Part shown: piece after piece, positions 15,532 to 23,490 of the stretch
Layout: each line of letters begins with the position of its first letter
Position numbering within the stretch: position 1 is the first letter of the stretch
From: DAORHV01 sp964513925
GTDB lineage: Bacteria; Patescibacteriota; Gracilibacteria; Peribacterales; Peribacteraceae
Assembly: GCA_964513925.1 (NCBI GenBank)
Contig: CAZENR010000011.1
Location: 1 to 45,744, forward strand
Length of the DNA: 45,744 bases
Direction: 5' to 3'
Position numbers and translations under genes: made by a program
The notes under the pieces: generated by a model
Seen by the model: the letters and a program-made list of their open reading frames with translations, nothing else
Databases searched by the model: none
What the model was told of the DNA's origin: nothing

Positions 15532-16713
15532 TTACGCGAGCTTCAAAAACTTCCGCTTCCCGACTTTCACAATCCCCTGCTCCGCCTTGGCATCCAGCGC
15601 CGTTACGACTTTGTCGTTGAGGTGCACGCCCTTCTGCTCCAAGAGCCTGCGGTACTCGGATTTACTGGGCGCCAGCTTGTGCTCGATAACAACATCTACC
15701 AGTAGCGCGCCGGGCTGCAATTTCACTTCCTGGATATCGTCCGGTACTCCCCCGCCGGCAAACACGGTCTGGAATTCCTGTTCGGCGCGCATCGCCGCAT
15801 CGGCACCGTGGTACATGGTGACTAGCTGGCGCGCCAGGCGCATTTTCAACTCCTTGGGGTTGGTCTTGCCGTCTTTCAGTGCTTTCTCGGCAGCCCGTAC
15901 ATCGCTCATCGGCAGTGTGGTGCAGCATTCCATGTACACCGGGATAAGCCTGTCTTCTATACGCAGCGTCTTGCCGTACATGTCTTTTGGGCTGTCTGTT
16001 AGGTAGATGCAGTTGTCGTAGGTTTTGCTCATCTTGCGGCCGTCGGTTCCTTCAATCAGCTTGGTGCACAGCACGAACTTATCGCGTTTTCCGTACGCCG
16101 TTTGCAGCGTGCGTCCGGCCAACATGTTGAAGTGCTGGTCGTTGCCGCCCAACTCTACATCTACATCCAGCACCACGGAGTCGTAGCCGACCATGAGCGG
16201 ATACATGAATTCCACGACTGAAATGGGCTTCCCTTCTTTCAGGCGCTTGGCAAACATGTCGCGCTGAATCATCTGCTGCACCGTAAAGTGGCTGGAGAGC
16301 TCCAAGATCTTCTTGAAGTCGACCTTCTCAAGCCATTCGTGGTTGTAACGCACTTCCAATTTGGACATGTCCAGAATCGCCTTGGCCTGTTCCACATACG
16401 TTTCGTAGTTCTTACGAACATCTTCCTGGGTTAACGACTTGCGCATTTCATCTTTGCCGGTGGGGTCGCCGACCATGGCGGTAAAGCTGCCGATGAGCAA
16501 AATGACATGGTGGCCCGCATCTTGGAATGCGCGCATCTTTAAGAGCGGCACACTGTGCCCGACGTGGATGTTGGCACCTGTGGGGTCTATGCCGAAGTAC
16601 AGCCGCATCGGCTTGCCGGATTGCAGCTTGGCATCTGCAACAGGCTTGGGTGTCACGCTTTCCACTGCGCGCGTGAGGAGTTCGTCGTTTGTAGAAGAAG
16701 ATGCGGTCGCCAT
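15532..16713 (-). CDS. tyrS: Tyrosyl-tRNA synthetase, 393 aa
   Basis: TyrRS charges tRNA-Tyr. The class I signature appears as GANIHVGH in FGIDPTGANIHVGHSVPL, the KMSKS loop as GRKMSKT, and the C-terminal about 65 residues form an S4 RNA-binding domain (LAPSKSEYRRLLEQKGVHLN). GGNDQHFN is the tyrosine-binding region. The start at 16713 is set by a promoter (CCGCAA/TTGCGG, 18-base spacer, TAGGCT) that ends seven bases upstream; the AGGGGAG abutting the ATG is too close to act as a Shine-Dalgarno. With essentially no leader there can be no T-box riboswitch. Confidence 0.97.
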   Translation of the reverse strand: MATASSSTNDELLTRAVESVTPKPVADAKLQSGKPMRLYFGIDPTGANIHVGHSVPLLKMRAFQDAGHHVILLIGSFTAMVGDPTGKDEMRKSLTQEDVRKNYETYVEQAKAILDMSKLEVRYNHEWLEKVDFKKILELSSHFTVQQMIQRDMFAKRLKEGKPISVVEFMYPLMVGYDSVVLDVDVELGGNDQHFNMLAGRTLQTAYGKRDKFVLCTKLIEGTDGRKMSKTYDNCIYLTDSPKDMYGKTLRIEDRLIPVYMECCTTLPMSDVRAAEKALKDGKTNPKELKMRLARQLVTMYHGADAAMRAEQEFQTVFAGGGVPDDIQEVKLQPGALLVDVVIEHKLAPSKSEYRRLLEQKGVHLNDKVVTALDAKAEQGIVKVGKRKFLKLA

Positions 16714-16720
16714 CTCCCCT

Positions 16721-16750
16721 AGCCTACGGCATACTGCCGTCATGCCGCAA
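16721..16750 (-). promoter_or_regulatory. tyrS promoter, overlapping a divergent -10 box
   Basis: Minus-strand TTGCGG (16745-16750), 18-base spacer, TAGGCT (16721-16726), seven bases to the tyrS ATG. On the plus strand CATACT (16730-16735) ends six bases before the ATG of the pseudouridine synthase at 16742. The two start codons are only 28 bases apart, so the promoters occupy the same DNA. Confidence 0.55.
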
Positions 16751-17722
16751 CGACGGACTCCAAAGAGTGCAAAGAAGGCTGCCATCCCCGTGCAGACGTA
16801 TTCGGTTCCTTGGCCTATGCGTCTGGATGCGTTTTTGGCACAGCAGGAAGGCATGAAGAGCAGGTCGCAAGTACAGAAGCTCATCGATTCCGGCATGGTG
16901 AAAATCAACGGTAAGCCCTGTGCCAAATCCGGCTGGATGCTGAAGGGCGGCGAAACCGTGTCCATGCTTCAGCAGCCGCCCGCCGATGTGGATTTGGGCG
17001 TTGCTACCAAGCTCAAGCTGCACATGCTGTACGAAGACGACGATTGCATGGTGATAGAAAAGCCGGCGGGAATCGCTGTACACCCGGGTACCGGCATGGC
17101 CCCGGATGAGGTAACGCTGTTGCATGCATTGCAGCCTTTGTTCAAGAAACGCTCGCTCCCCTTCTCCCCGGCAGAAATCCTGGTGCACCGCCTGGATAAA
17201 GATACGACCGGCTGCCTGCTGGTTGCCAAGCACCCGAAGGCACATCTTGCCCTGCAGCGCCAATTTCAAGATCGCACGGTGAAGAAGGCATACTTGACGC
17301 TGGTTGCAGGGGTCCCCTACCCCGCCTCGGCCATGATCGATGCCCCGATCGGCAGGCACTCTACCAAGCGCACCACCATGTCCGTGTTGCAACACACCGG
17401 GGCTAGGGAGGCGCAAACCACCTACCGCACTCTTGCAACGGCGTCCGGGTGCGCGCTCTTGGAATGCGATTTGCACACCGGGCGCACCCATCAGATTCGC
17501 GTGCATCTCCAGAGCATCGGGCACCCGGTACTTGGCGATGCAACGTACGCGGCGAACAACGCCGCAAACGTCGCCCAAGACCTGGGTATCGATTTCCTAT
17601 GCCTGCATGCATGGAAGTTGTCCTTCGATACGGCGAAAGGCAAGCGCGTGGAGGTGCAGTGTACGCCCCCCAAGAATTTCCTCTCGCTTCTGAAGAAGCT
17701 GAAGATCAAGATGCCTGTCTGA
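16742..17722 (+). CDS. RluA-family 23S rRNA pseudouridine synthase, 326 aa
   Basis: An N-terminal S4 domain (MRLDAFLAQQEGMKSRSQVQ, then SGMVKINGKPCAKSG) leads to the RluA catalytic domain: VIEKPAGIAVHPG, the catalytic aspartate in HRLDKDTTGCLLVAK, RTVKKAYLTLVAG, and RTHQIRVHLQSIGHPVLGD near the end. Domain order and length match RluD/RluC-type enzymes that modify helix 69 or other 23S rRNA sites; the exact target cannot be told from sequence. The N-terminus is basic (QRRTPKSAKKA). The start at 16742 matches the -10 box spaced six bases away. Confidence 0.93.
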   Translation: MPQRRTPKSAKKAAIPVQTYSVPWPMRLDAFLAQQEGMKSRSQVQKLIDSGMVKINGKPCAKSGWMLKGGETVSMLQQPPADVDLGVATKLKLHMLYEDDDCMVIEKPAGIAVHPGTGMAPDEVTLLHALQPLFKKRSLPFSPAEILVHRLDKDTTGCLLVAKHPKAHLALQRQFQDRTVKKAYLTLVAGVPYPASAMIDAPIGRHSTKRTTMSVLQHTGAREAQTTYRTLATASGCALLECDLHTGRTHQIRVHLQSIGHPVLGDATYAANNAANVAQDLGIDFLCLHAWKLSFDTAKGKRVEVQCTPPKNFLSLLKKLKIKMPV

Positions 17723-17733
17723 AGACCGATGGC

Positions 17734-17813
17734 TTCCAGGACTCCTTGGGCTGCAAAGTCCCGCCCGATGCCAACAGGATTCCAGGACTCCTTGGATTCC
17801 AAGATTCCTAAGG
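17734..17813. repeat. GGACTCC-type repeat in a convergent gap
   Basis: The 161-base gap between the convergent pseudouridine synthase and FecR-like genes holds TTCCAGGACTCCTTGG twice (17734-17749 and 17780-17795), then GGATTCCAAGATTCC, an imperfect copy of the same unit. The units can pair with one another. The same motif family recurs in other 3' gaps of this window. Confidence 0.7.
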
Positions 17814-17883
17814 TCTCTGATCATGCGTTGTGGAGTCGTGATTCCGAGCGCTCTCAGGTGCCCGTGGAGTCTATGGAATCTCC

Positions 17884-19623
17884 TTATTTCGTGTACGTCA
17901 TCGTGTACTCCAGTACGTCCAGAATTTCGCCGTCCTTGTTGCGCGATACGACGCGGTAGACGTTCTTTCCTTCTTTAAGCGTGGTGTACTCCGTGGAAGC
18001 GATGTAGTTCCAGGTCGTCTTGCCGGCAACGTACAATGACAGCGTGTAGCCGTTTACCGAGATGTTTGCGGTGTCCGGTGACGTAGTTCCCTCCAGCAGT
18101 ACTTCGCTTTCACTGACTTCCGCAGCAGTTCCAGCTACCGGACCCGTCACCTTGAGCGTTCCGGGCAGCAGCGGTGGGTTCTGCTTGAGCGGCGGCTGCG
18201 ATGCCGCGCTGGCGGCAGTGCCGGAGGAGCTTGTCGTGCCTGCAGTCGGATCGACGATGATGGTGATAGTGGTGGGCGTACTCTTGCGACCGTTTTCGTC
18301 GATGGCGTACATAACAAAGACGTTCTTCCCAAGTTGCAGGTTGCCGATGCGCGTGCTTGCCAGGTAGCTCCAAGTCTTGGCTCCTGACTTGAAGAGTTGC
18401 AGCTTGTAGTCGTTGACCAGAATGCCGGCGGCGCCATTGGGCGCCTCGCCTGTAATTTCAATTTCTTCTTGGGCGGTGGTGAGCGTACCCCCCGATGCCA
18501 CGGGCGACTTCATGCGTACCGGATCGAACGGCTTCAATTCTCGAATGACCGTGCGGTTTTCCTCGGCCAGCGTAATACCCTGTGGGTCCTGTGCCTTTAT
18601 CTGTACCAGCGTGGTTTCCTCATTTGCATTCAGCGCCAGTTCCAACGAGAAGCTGCGGTCGGTTTTCAGCGGAGCATCGTAGCCGTTTACCAGCACGTTG
18701 CGGATACGCTGGCTTACATTGCCGCTCACCGTTACTGCGTTGCCGTTTACCTTTGTACGGTTGGCGGGGGCGGTCACCACCAAATCCTGGCCGTCTGCAG
18801 CAACAGCAACTGCGCCGGAGCCGCCTGCGGTGGATGAGGGCGATGCAAGAACCAGCGCCGACAGTTGCGCGTAGCTCTTGGTCAGGAATTCATCCTTGAG
18901 CGTGTCGGGGGTAATGGGGTCGCGGAAAGAGTACGGGTCAGCACCGCCGGCAATCTGTCGCTTGGCGTCATCTGAGAGCGCGAAGGTTTGCCCTTCACCA
19001 ACGTACATTTGCGAACTGTTCCCTGCACGGACGTTCTTGAGCTGAATGCTCACTCCCAAGCCGGCGGACTTCAGCACCGTAACGACATCGGCCGACAGCA
19101 TGGCGCTGGCGTCGCCGGGAATGTCGGCAATGTACGAAGATGTTTCTATGCGTCGCGCAATTGCGCCAGTGAAGACGGCCAAGTTTGGCGTTGCCAGCGA
19201 TACTCTGCCGCTCTTGAGCAGCATCGCGAATTCAGAAGCCTGGCCGTTGCCGCGCTGACTCTTTTGCAGGCGCACTTCGGCTGCTTGGTCGAGTCTGATC
19301 CTGGTTCCATCGAAGAACGTGAGCAATGCGTGGCCCGCAGCGCGTGTTGCAACCGCATCCCCGGGGTAGAGCTTCAGGCTCTGCTCGCCACGTTGCCAGT
19401 CGCCGCCCTGCAGCGATACCTGGGTGGCGTCCGCGGGCGCTTCCATGGAGAGTACGGCACTGCTACCGCGGCCGACAGAGTCGTCAAACAAGGAGAAGAC
19501 CCTGTTACCCAAGTACCACAGGATCAACAGTACCAGCGCACCGATAAATAAGCGCACGGCGACACGCGGCTTCTGCTCGGTGGAGCCGAACTGTTGACGC
19601 CGATAACGCCTGCTGCGCAGCAT
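17884..19623 (-). CDS. Membrane-anchored FecR-like protein with C-terminal Ig-like repeats, 579 aa
   Basis: A basic N-terminus and one membrane helix (about residues 20-38) place the rest outside. Residues about 45-165 resemble the FecR domain (SLKLYPGDAVATRAAGHALL, TRIRLDQAAEVRL, SGRVSLATP). Three Ig-like/bacterial-surface beta domains follow; the last two are clearly related, each with a VNDY/VNGY-type strand and a conserved tryptophan (KTWSYLAST and TTWNYIAST). A Ser/Ala/Pro linker separates them. The start at 19623 is supported by TTGCGC-18-TACTAT ending eight bases upstream. The ATPase gene downstream of 20841 is on the same strand but has its own promoter. Role: probable surface or envelope-sensing protein. 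Confidence 0.82.
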   Translation of the reverse strand: MLRSRRYRRQQFGSTEQKPRVAVRLFIGALVLLILWYLGNRVFSLFDDSVGRGSSAVLSMEAPADATQVSLQGGDWQRGEQSLKLYPGDAVATRAAGHALLTFFDGTRIRLDQAAEVRLQKSQRGNGQASEFAMLLKSGRVSLATPNLAVFTGAIARRIETSSYIADIPGDASAMLSADVVTVLKSAGLGVSIQLKNVRAGNSSQMYVGEGQTFALSDDAKRQIAGGADPYSFRDPITPDTLKDEFLTKSYAQLSALVLASPSSTAGGSGAVAVAADGQDLVVTAPANRTKVNGNAVTVSGNVSQRIRNVLVNGYDAPLKTDRSFSLELALNANEETTLVQIKAQDPQGITLAEENRTVIRELKPFDPVRMKSPVASGGTLTTAQEEIEITGEAPNGAAGILVNDYKLQLFKSGAKTWSYLASTRIGNLQLGKNVFVMYAIDENGRKSTPTTITIIVDPTAGTTSSSGTAASAASQPPLKQNPPLLPGTLKVTGPVAGTAAEVSESEVLLEGTTSPDTANISVNGYTLSLYVAGKTTWNYIASTEYTTLKEGKNVYRVVSRNKDGEILDVLEYTMTYTK

Positions 19624-19631
19624 GGCTATTG

Positions 19632-19661
19632 ATAGTAAGCCAGGTTCCATGGCCTGCGCAA
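19632..19661 (-). promoter_or_regulatory. Promoter of the FecR-like gene
   Basis: Minus-strand TTGCGC (19656-19661), 18-base spacer, TACTAT (19632-19637), eight bases to the ATG at 19623. Confidence 0.5.
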
Positions 19662-19719
19662 GCCGCTTTTTAGAAAAACAACTGGCGAAACCTGCTTCCT
19701 GTCGGCTGATGTCGTCCCG

Positions 19720-20841
19720 TTAGCCCGCGGTAACGCGCGAAACTTCCTGAATAGTGGTCACCTTGTCGGCGATGAGCTTCTTGCCCCAGTCCATCATGGT
19801 GAGGTAGCCCTCCTTGCGGGCAGTTTCCATAATTTCGTTCGATGTTGATTGCAGCAGAATCTGGTTGCGGATGGCTGGGCTGGCAATGAGCAGTTCCGGC
19901 AGCGAGCACTGTCCGGTGTAGAACTCTTTCTCATTCAGTTCGTCATGCTTCTCTAGTTCGTTGCGGATGGCCGGGTTGGTGGTGCGGACCAGGCGTTGTG
20001 CCAGGACCGCCCGCAGCGCCGGGGCGAATGTGTACGTAGACACTCCCATGGACAGCAAGCGAGGGATAGCTTCGATTGCTGAGTTCGTGTGCAGCGTTGC
20101 CAAGACCAAGTGACCCGTGAGCGAAGCATCGATGGCCGTTTGCGCGGTTTCCTGGTCGCGGATTTCACCCACAAGGATGATGTCCGGGTCGTGGCGCAGA
20201 ATTGCACGGAGACCGTTGGCGAAGGTATAGCCGTGCTCGCTGTCGATTTGGCTTTGAATGATGTCTTTCAGCTCGTATTCCACCGGATCTTCCAGCGTGA
20301 TGATGTTACGGTCCTTTCCGGCAAGCGTGGACAGCAGCGCATACAGCGTGGTCGTCTTACCCGAGCCGGTCGGACCCGTGACCAGGATCATGCCGTTTGG
20401 CAGCTCTACCAGTTCCATGAGCTTCTTTTTGATTGCGTCGGGGAATCCCAGTTTTTCCAGCGGGACGATACCGCGCTGCGGATCGAGAAAGCGCAGCGTG
20501 AACGCCTCTCCAAAGCGGCTGGGCAAGCTGGCGACACGTACGTTGATCAGGCGGCCGAAGGCCGGGAAGGTGTATTGTCCGTCCTGGGCAATGGTTTCAA
20601 TGTTCAGCTTGAGCTTGGATTTGAACTTGATGCGGCGCTGCACCGTCTGGAAGGTTTCATGGCTCATTTCAAAGAGCTTGGTCAGAATACCAAGTTCGCG
20701 CCACTCCACCTTCACCGCATGCTTCTGCGGATTGATGTGAATGTCGGAGATGCCGTTGCGGATTGCTTCCTGCTCCAGGCTGGAGAGCATTTCCTCGCCT
20801 TGCAGTGCGCTGATCTTTTTGGTGTCTATGGACACGGGCAT
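19720..20841 (-). CDS. Compact GspE/PilB-like secretion ATPase, 373 aa
   Basis: This is a type II secretion/type IV pilus ATPase: SDIHINPQ, Walker A GPTGSGKTT (156-164), Asp box ITLEDPVEYE (181-190), Walker B IILVGEIRD (221-229) and His box TGHLVLATLHTNSA (242-255). It is about 190 residues shorter than standard PilB because the N-terminal N1 region is missing. The zinc tetracysteine loop that usually follows LAQRLVR is also gone (TTNPAIRNEL instead). The order of motifs fits the GspE/PilB side rather than PilT. No pilin or other pilus gene is in the window, so its partner is elsewhere. Confidence 0.9.
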   Translation of the reverse strand: MPVSIDTKKISALQGEEMLSSLEQEAIRNGISDIHINPQKHAVKVEWRELGILTKLFEMSHETFQTVQRRIKFKSKLKLNIETIAQDGQYTFPAFGRLINVRVASLPSRFGEAFTLRFLDPQRGIVPLEKLGFPDAIKKKLMELVELPNGMILVTGPTGSGKTTTLYALLSTLAGKDRNIITLEDPVEYELKDIIQSQIDSEHGYTFANGLRAILRHDPDIILVGEIRDQETAQTAIDASLTGHLVLATLHTNSAIEAIPRLLSMGVSTYTFAPALRAVLAQRLVRTTNPAIRNELEKHDELNEKEFYTGQCSLPELLIASPAIRNQILLQSTSNEIMETARKEGYLTMMDWGKKLIADKVTTIQEVSRVTAG

Positions 20842-20849
20842 ATCACAAT

Positions 20850-20858
20850 ATTGTAGCA
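20850..20858 (-). promoter_or_regulatory. Extended -10 promoter of the GspE/PilB-like gene
   Basis: Minus-strand TGC-TACAAT, eight bases before the ATG at 20841. It faces the divergent promoter at 20874-20882. Confidence 0.55.
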
Positions 20859-20873
20859 TATTTTAGTGTTTTT

Positions 20874-20882
20874 TGCTATACT
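20874..20882 (+). promoter_or_regulatory. Extended -10 promoter of the 138-aa gene
   Basis: TGC-TATACT (20874-20882); the ATG is 26 bases further on, so a leader of about 20 bases. A TTG codon in frame at 20873 overlaps the promoter and is not the start. Confidence 0.55.
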
Positions 20883-20908
20883 ATCGACGTCACATCCATA
20901 CCGAACAC

Positions 20909-21325
20909 ATGCCTACACAACCCAGCCCAGAGGCCTTTCCGTTTCCTGCAAATGAGTCCGAAGCAAAGCAGAAGGCGGCCGAAACCGAGGCGCAGCTACA
21001 GTCCTCCGGCGATGTTCCGCGAGAAACGGAACGCCGCGTGACGGTGTTGGAGCAGTTCATCCGCAACAGACCGAATAGCCGCGGCGCCAAATTCTTGGCC
21101 ATTATGGATCGAATCCGTGCGCTGTTTTACAACCCCAATACCCCGGAAGGCCAACAGCGTGCGCAGCAGTATCGGGGGCGCATGGGTATGGTACGGTCTT
21201 TGCTCGATCTCTTCGGTGCAGTGACTGGCCAACAGACGACGCTTGAGAACATCGGTAACCAAAACCAGCCCGAGCAGAACCGGACACAATCACCGGCATC
21301 CCCTCCCCCGCCAGCAGCGCAGTAG
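20909..21325 (+). CDS. Unknown protein, 138 aa, low-complexity ends
   Basis: Not recognised. The N-terminal 40 residues are polar and rich in Glu, Ala, Lys and Gln; the centre (ERRVTVLEQFIRNRP, FLAIMDRIRALFYNP, GMVRSLLDLFGAVTG) could form amphipathic helices; the C-terminus is Gln/Asn/Pro rich and ends in a run of prolines. No signal peptide is obvious. It is divergent from the secretion ATPase and converges on nadK with six bases between stop codons. It may be disordered or an adaptor protein, but this is only an impression. Confidence 0.65.
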   Translation: MPTQPSPEAFPFPANESEAKQKAAETEAQLQSSGDVPRETERRVTVLEQFIRNRPNSRGAKFLAIMDRIRALFYNPNTPEGQQRAQQYRGRMGMVRSLLDLFGAVTGQQTTLENIGNQNQPEQNRTQSPASPPPPAAQ

Positions 21326-21331
21326 CGACTG

Positions 21332-22216
21332 CTATTCCGGACCATCGCCCCACTTCAGTTTCTTGCGCAGTGTATTGAAGAAGGTGTCTTCCTTGCGCCG
21401 CAAGAATCGAGCCGATTGGTCGGATACGCGTGCGATCACCTGGTCGTTGCGCTTGAGCGACACGTAAGTTTGCCCGTCCAGCGTCAGGCTCACTTGAATG
21501 TCGCCGAATTTGTTCTGTTTGGTGAGGATGGTGGTCTCGATGACTTGGTCCGAGGGCAGCACTAATGGTTTCTGGCTGAAGCTGTGCGGATTGATTGGCG
21601 TGAGAATCGTTGCCCGAAGCTGCGGGTGTACCACGGGTCCGCCTGCTGCCAATGAATAGGCGGTGGAACCTGTTGGCGTGGCGATAATGACGCCGTCGGC
21701 ATGGAATGTGGTCAACGGGTCGCCGTTAATGGTGGTACGCAGGTCGATGAGACGCGAAATAGCTCCTTGCGATACAACCGCCTCGTTCAAGACCCGGCCG
21801 CGGAAAATTTCCTTTTTGCCACGCTTGGCAACGATATCCAGAAGGCTTCTGCTTTCCACAAAGCAGCGTCCTGACAAAAACCCTGGCAGCAGTTTGGGTA
21901 CTTCGTCTATGGTCAACTCGGATAGGAAGCCCACCGTTCCCCGGTTGATGGCCAGCAGCGGTACTTGCAGGTGTGGCAGCTCGCGTACGGTGCGCAGAAT
22001 AGTTCCGTCGCCACCGACGATGACGAGAATATCGATGTCATCGGGGCTGCGGAAATACTTACAATGCTTCAGCGCCGGCATGGTTCCGCGCTTCGGGTCT
22101 AGAAGCAGCTTGGCGCCGCATTTTTGAATAAGCTCGGCCACTTTACGCACACCACTGTCGCCTTCGGCAAGATCGGAGCGCGAGGTTAGGCCGACGGTTT
22201 TGTACTGCAGTGGCAC
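21332..22216 (-). CDS. nadK: NAD kinase, 294 aa
   Basis: NadK phosphorylates NAD to NADP. The GGDGT motif is intact in VIVGGDGTILRTV, followed by NRGTVGFLSEL, LNEAVVSQGAISRLI and the TPTGSTAYSLAAGGP signature. Length is typical. It begins with GTG at 22216, seven bases after an extended -10 (TGG-TATCCT), which suggests a leaderless mRNA with a non-ATG start. NADP supply is relevant to the GapB-like GAPDH encoded about 3 kb away. Confidence 0.95.
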   Translation of the reverse strand: MPLQYKTVGLTSRSDLAEGDSGVRKVAELIQKCGAKLLLDPKRGTMPALKHCKYFRSPDDIDILVIVGGDGTILRTVRELPHLQVPLLAINRGTVGFLSELTIDEVPKLLPGFLSGRCFVESRSLLDIVAKRGKKEIFRGRVLNEAVVSQGAISRLIDLRTTINGDPLTTFHADGVIIATPTGSTAYSLAAGGPVVHPQLRATILTPINPHSFSQKPLVLPSDQVIETTILTKQNKFGDIQVSLTLDGQTYVSLKRNDQVIARVSDQSARFLRRKEDTFFNTLRKKLKWGDGPE

Positions 22217-22223
22217 GTATGCC

Positions 22224-22232
22224 AGGATACCA
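22224..22232 (-). promoter_or_regulatory. Extended -10 promoter of nadK
   Basis: Minus-strand TGG-TATCCT with AGGATA at 22224-22229 on the plus strand, seven bases from the GTG start. Confidence 0.5.
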
Positions 22233-22254
22233 GAAAAATGATGTCATCTCCCCA

Positions 22255-22283
22255 CTGACACGCGCCGGAGTTTTTGCTATGCT
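22255..22283 (+). promoter_or_regulatory. Promoter of the four-helix membrane protein
   Basis: CTGACA (22255-22260), 17-base spacer, TGC-TATGCT (-10 hexamer 22278-22283), eight bases to the ATG at 22292. Confidence 0.65.
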
Positions 22284-22291
22284 TTCCACCG

Positions 22292-23008
22292 ATGTTCGAC
22301 AAGCTGATCCGCGGCGTGAAGTCCATGGAGCTCGAGGACCAAATTCTCCATGCCGGCGCCCTTGTAACCGCCCTCGGCGTGTTCTTTCCCTGGTTTGGAG
22401 ACCAGCGGTTCGGTGCATCTCAGGTGTTTTCAGGTTTCTCGTACTACACCGGCTACATTGGCTGGTCGGTGTTCCTTATCCAGCTGTTTTTGTTACTGAT
22501 TACCGTTTCACCCATGCTTGGGGGTCCGGTGATGGTACGCAAATCTTCTCGCCCAGCCGTGCGCATGGTTCTCTGCAGCGTTACAACCCTGCTGCTGTTT
22601 GCCGCCTTCAGCGTGCTTCTCAGTGTGACATTCGAGATTTCCAGTGCCGATGTCCGCATGGGTATTTACTTTTCGCTGATTGGCAGCTTCGTATCACTCT
22701 TGTACGCTTACATGCGGTATCGTCAGCATGAACGCAGCAAGGTGCAGGAGTTGTTCCATCATCCCGACGAATCCGCAGCCAAGTTGCGCACACCGTCTGG
22801 CCCGGACGCGGGGGGCGGTGGGGGGGGGGCGGGCGGGGGGCGGGGGCGGGGGGGGGGGGGGGGGGGGGGGGTGGTGGGNNNNNNNNNNCCCGACGAATCC
22901 GCAGCCAAGTTGCGCACACCGTCTGCCCCCGAACCGGATCTCAATACCCCCCCACCCCCACCCCCGCCTCCACCGCTGCCTGCCGAGGATCACAATTTAT
23001 TCAAGTAA
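22292..23008 (+). CDS. Unknown membrane protein with proline-rich tail; contains an assembly gap
   Basis: Family not recognised. Four hydrophobic helices are seen (about residues 20-35, 47-75, 88-112 and 118-138; for example GYIGWSVFLIQLFLLLITV), then a charged, cytoplasmic-looking tail with a DESAAKLRTPS motif and a proline run before the C-terminal EDHNLFK. The sequence as given also encodes a glycine-rich stretch and four unknown residues; this is an artefact (see 22763-22925). If the duplicated 126 bases are removed the frame is kept and the protein is about 196 residues. The next gene starts six bases after the stop. Confidence 0.75.
   Translation: MFDKLIRGVKSMELEDQILHAGALVTALGVFFPWFGDQRFGASQVFSGFSYYTGYIGWSVFLIQLFLLLITVSPMLGGPVMVRKSSRPAVRMVLCSVTTLLLFAAFSVLLSVTFEISSADVRMGIYFSLIGSFVSLLYAYMRYRQHERSKVQELFHHPDESAAKLRTPSGPDAGGGGGGAGGGRGRGGGGGGGVVXXXXPDESAAKLRTPSAPEPDLNTPPPPPPPPPLPAEDHNLFK
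22763..22925. other. Assembly scar: repeated contig ends, G-homopolymers and 10 Ns
   Basis: Bases 22763-22799 and 22889-22925 are identical 37-mers flanking a G-rich run and ten Ns (22879-22888). The few bases after the left copy look like an error-laden version of those after the right copy. This is best read as one locus assembled twice with unmerged ends, the left one ending in false G calls. Confidence 0.88.
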
Positions 23009-23014
23009 ATCACC

Positions 23015-23356
23015 ATGACCGAACAGCAACCAGCACCGGCGCCGCAGTACAAAGATGACGATTTGGTATACGTGGACCCCGAAACGCGCACCGTGGTTGG
23101 TAAAGTCGAATGGAACCGGAATGAAAAGCCGAAGTCCAGGCAGTATGTTCCCCCTGCAAGCGATCCAGCAGATGCCGCCGCGCAGGGCAAGAAAGGTCGC
23201 GGAGGAGGCTGGCACCGCAAGTACTATCCTTGGGGTACGTATCGCAGCATGAAGCGCATCTACAAACTGGAGGGCAAAATGAAAGATCCCGAACCGAATC
23301 GCACGTTAGACGAGGTGTTACCGAAGGCGTTGGAGCAGGCGTTTTGGAACGATTAA
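23015..23356 (+). CDS. Unknown protein, 113 aa
   Basis: Not recognised. It is small, basic and soluble; the N-terminal half is beta-like (DDLVYVDPETRTVVGKVEW) and the C-terminal half has a Gly/Trp/Tyr cluster (RGGGWHRKYYPWGTYRSM) followed by a helix. It starts six bases after the stop of the membrane-protein gene, so it is in the same operon, and there is no promoter of its own. The pairing with that membrane protein is the only functional clue. Confidence 0.68.
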   Translation: MTEQQPAPAPQYKDDDLVYVDPETRTVVGKVEWNRNEKPKSRQYVPPASDPADAAAQGKKGRGGGWHRKYYPWGTYRSMKRIYKLEGKMKDPEPNRTLDEVLPKALEQAFWND

Positions 23357-23373
23357 GTGTTGCTGGATGAAAG

Positions 23374-23486
23374 GACTCCAAGACTTCTTGGACTCCCTGA
23401 CTCCGCAAAAATGGCAGATCTTATTCGGGAGCCCTGAGTCCCGGAGTCACAAAGCGCTCGAAGCGCTTGTAGGAGTCCAAAGAGTC
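23374..23486. repeat. GGACTCC-type hairpins in a convergent gap
   Basis: GGACTCCAAG (23374-23383), a four-base loop and CTTGGACTCC (23388-23397) form a 10-bp stem with one mismatch. Further units are GACTCCG (23400-23404 region), CCCGGAGTC, and GGAGTCCAAAGAGTC (23472-23486), and AAGCGCT/AGCGCTT makes a separate 7-bp hairpin at about 23451-23467. There is no U-tract. The gap separates the 113-aa gene from convergent fbp. Confidence 0.65.
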
Positions 23487-23490
23487 TTTG

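Noticed and set aside
16714..16720. AGGGGAG before tyrS as a Shine-Dalgarno
   Set aside because: It touches the ATG with no spacer and overlaps the bases just after the -10 box, where the transcript probably begins.
20029..20042. GTGTAC-like sequence inside the secretion ATPase gene as an operator
   Set aside because: It is in mid-gene and lacks the second half of the dyad.
22800..22888. Glycine-rich low-complexity domain
   Set aside because: It comes from G-homopolymers beside Ns and a duplicated contig end; treated as an artefact.
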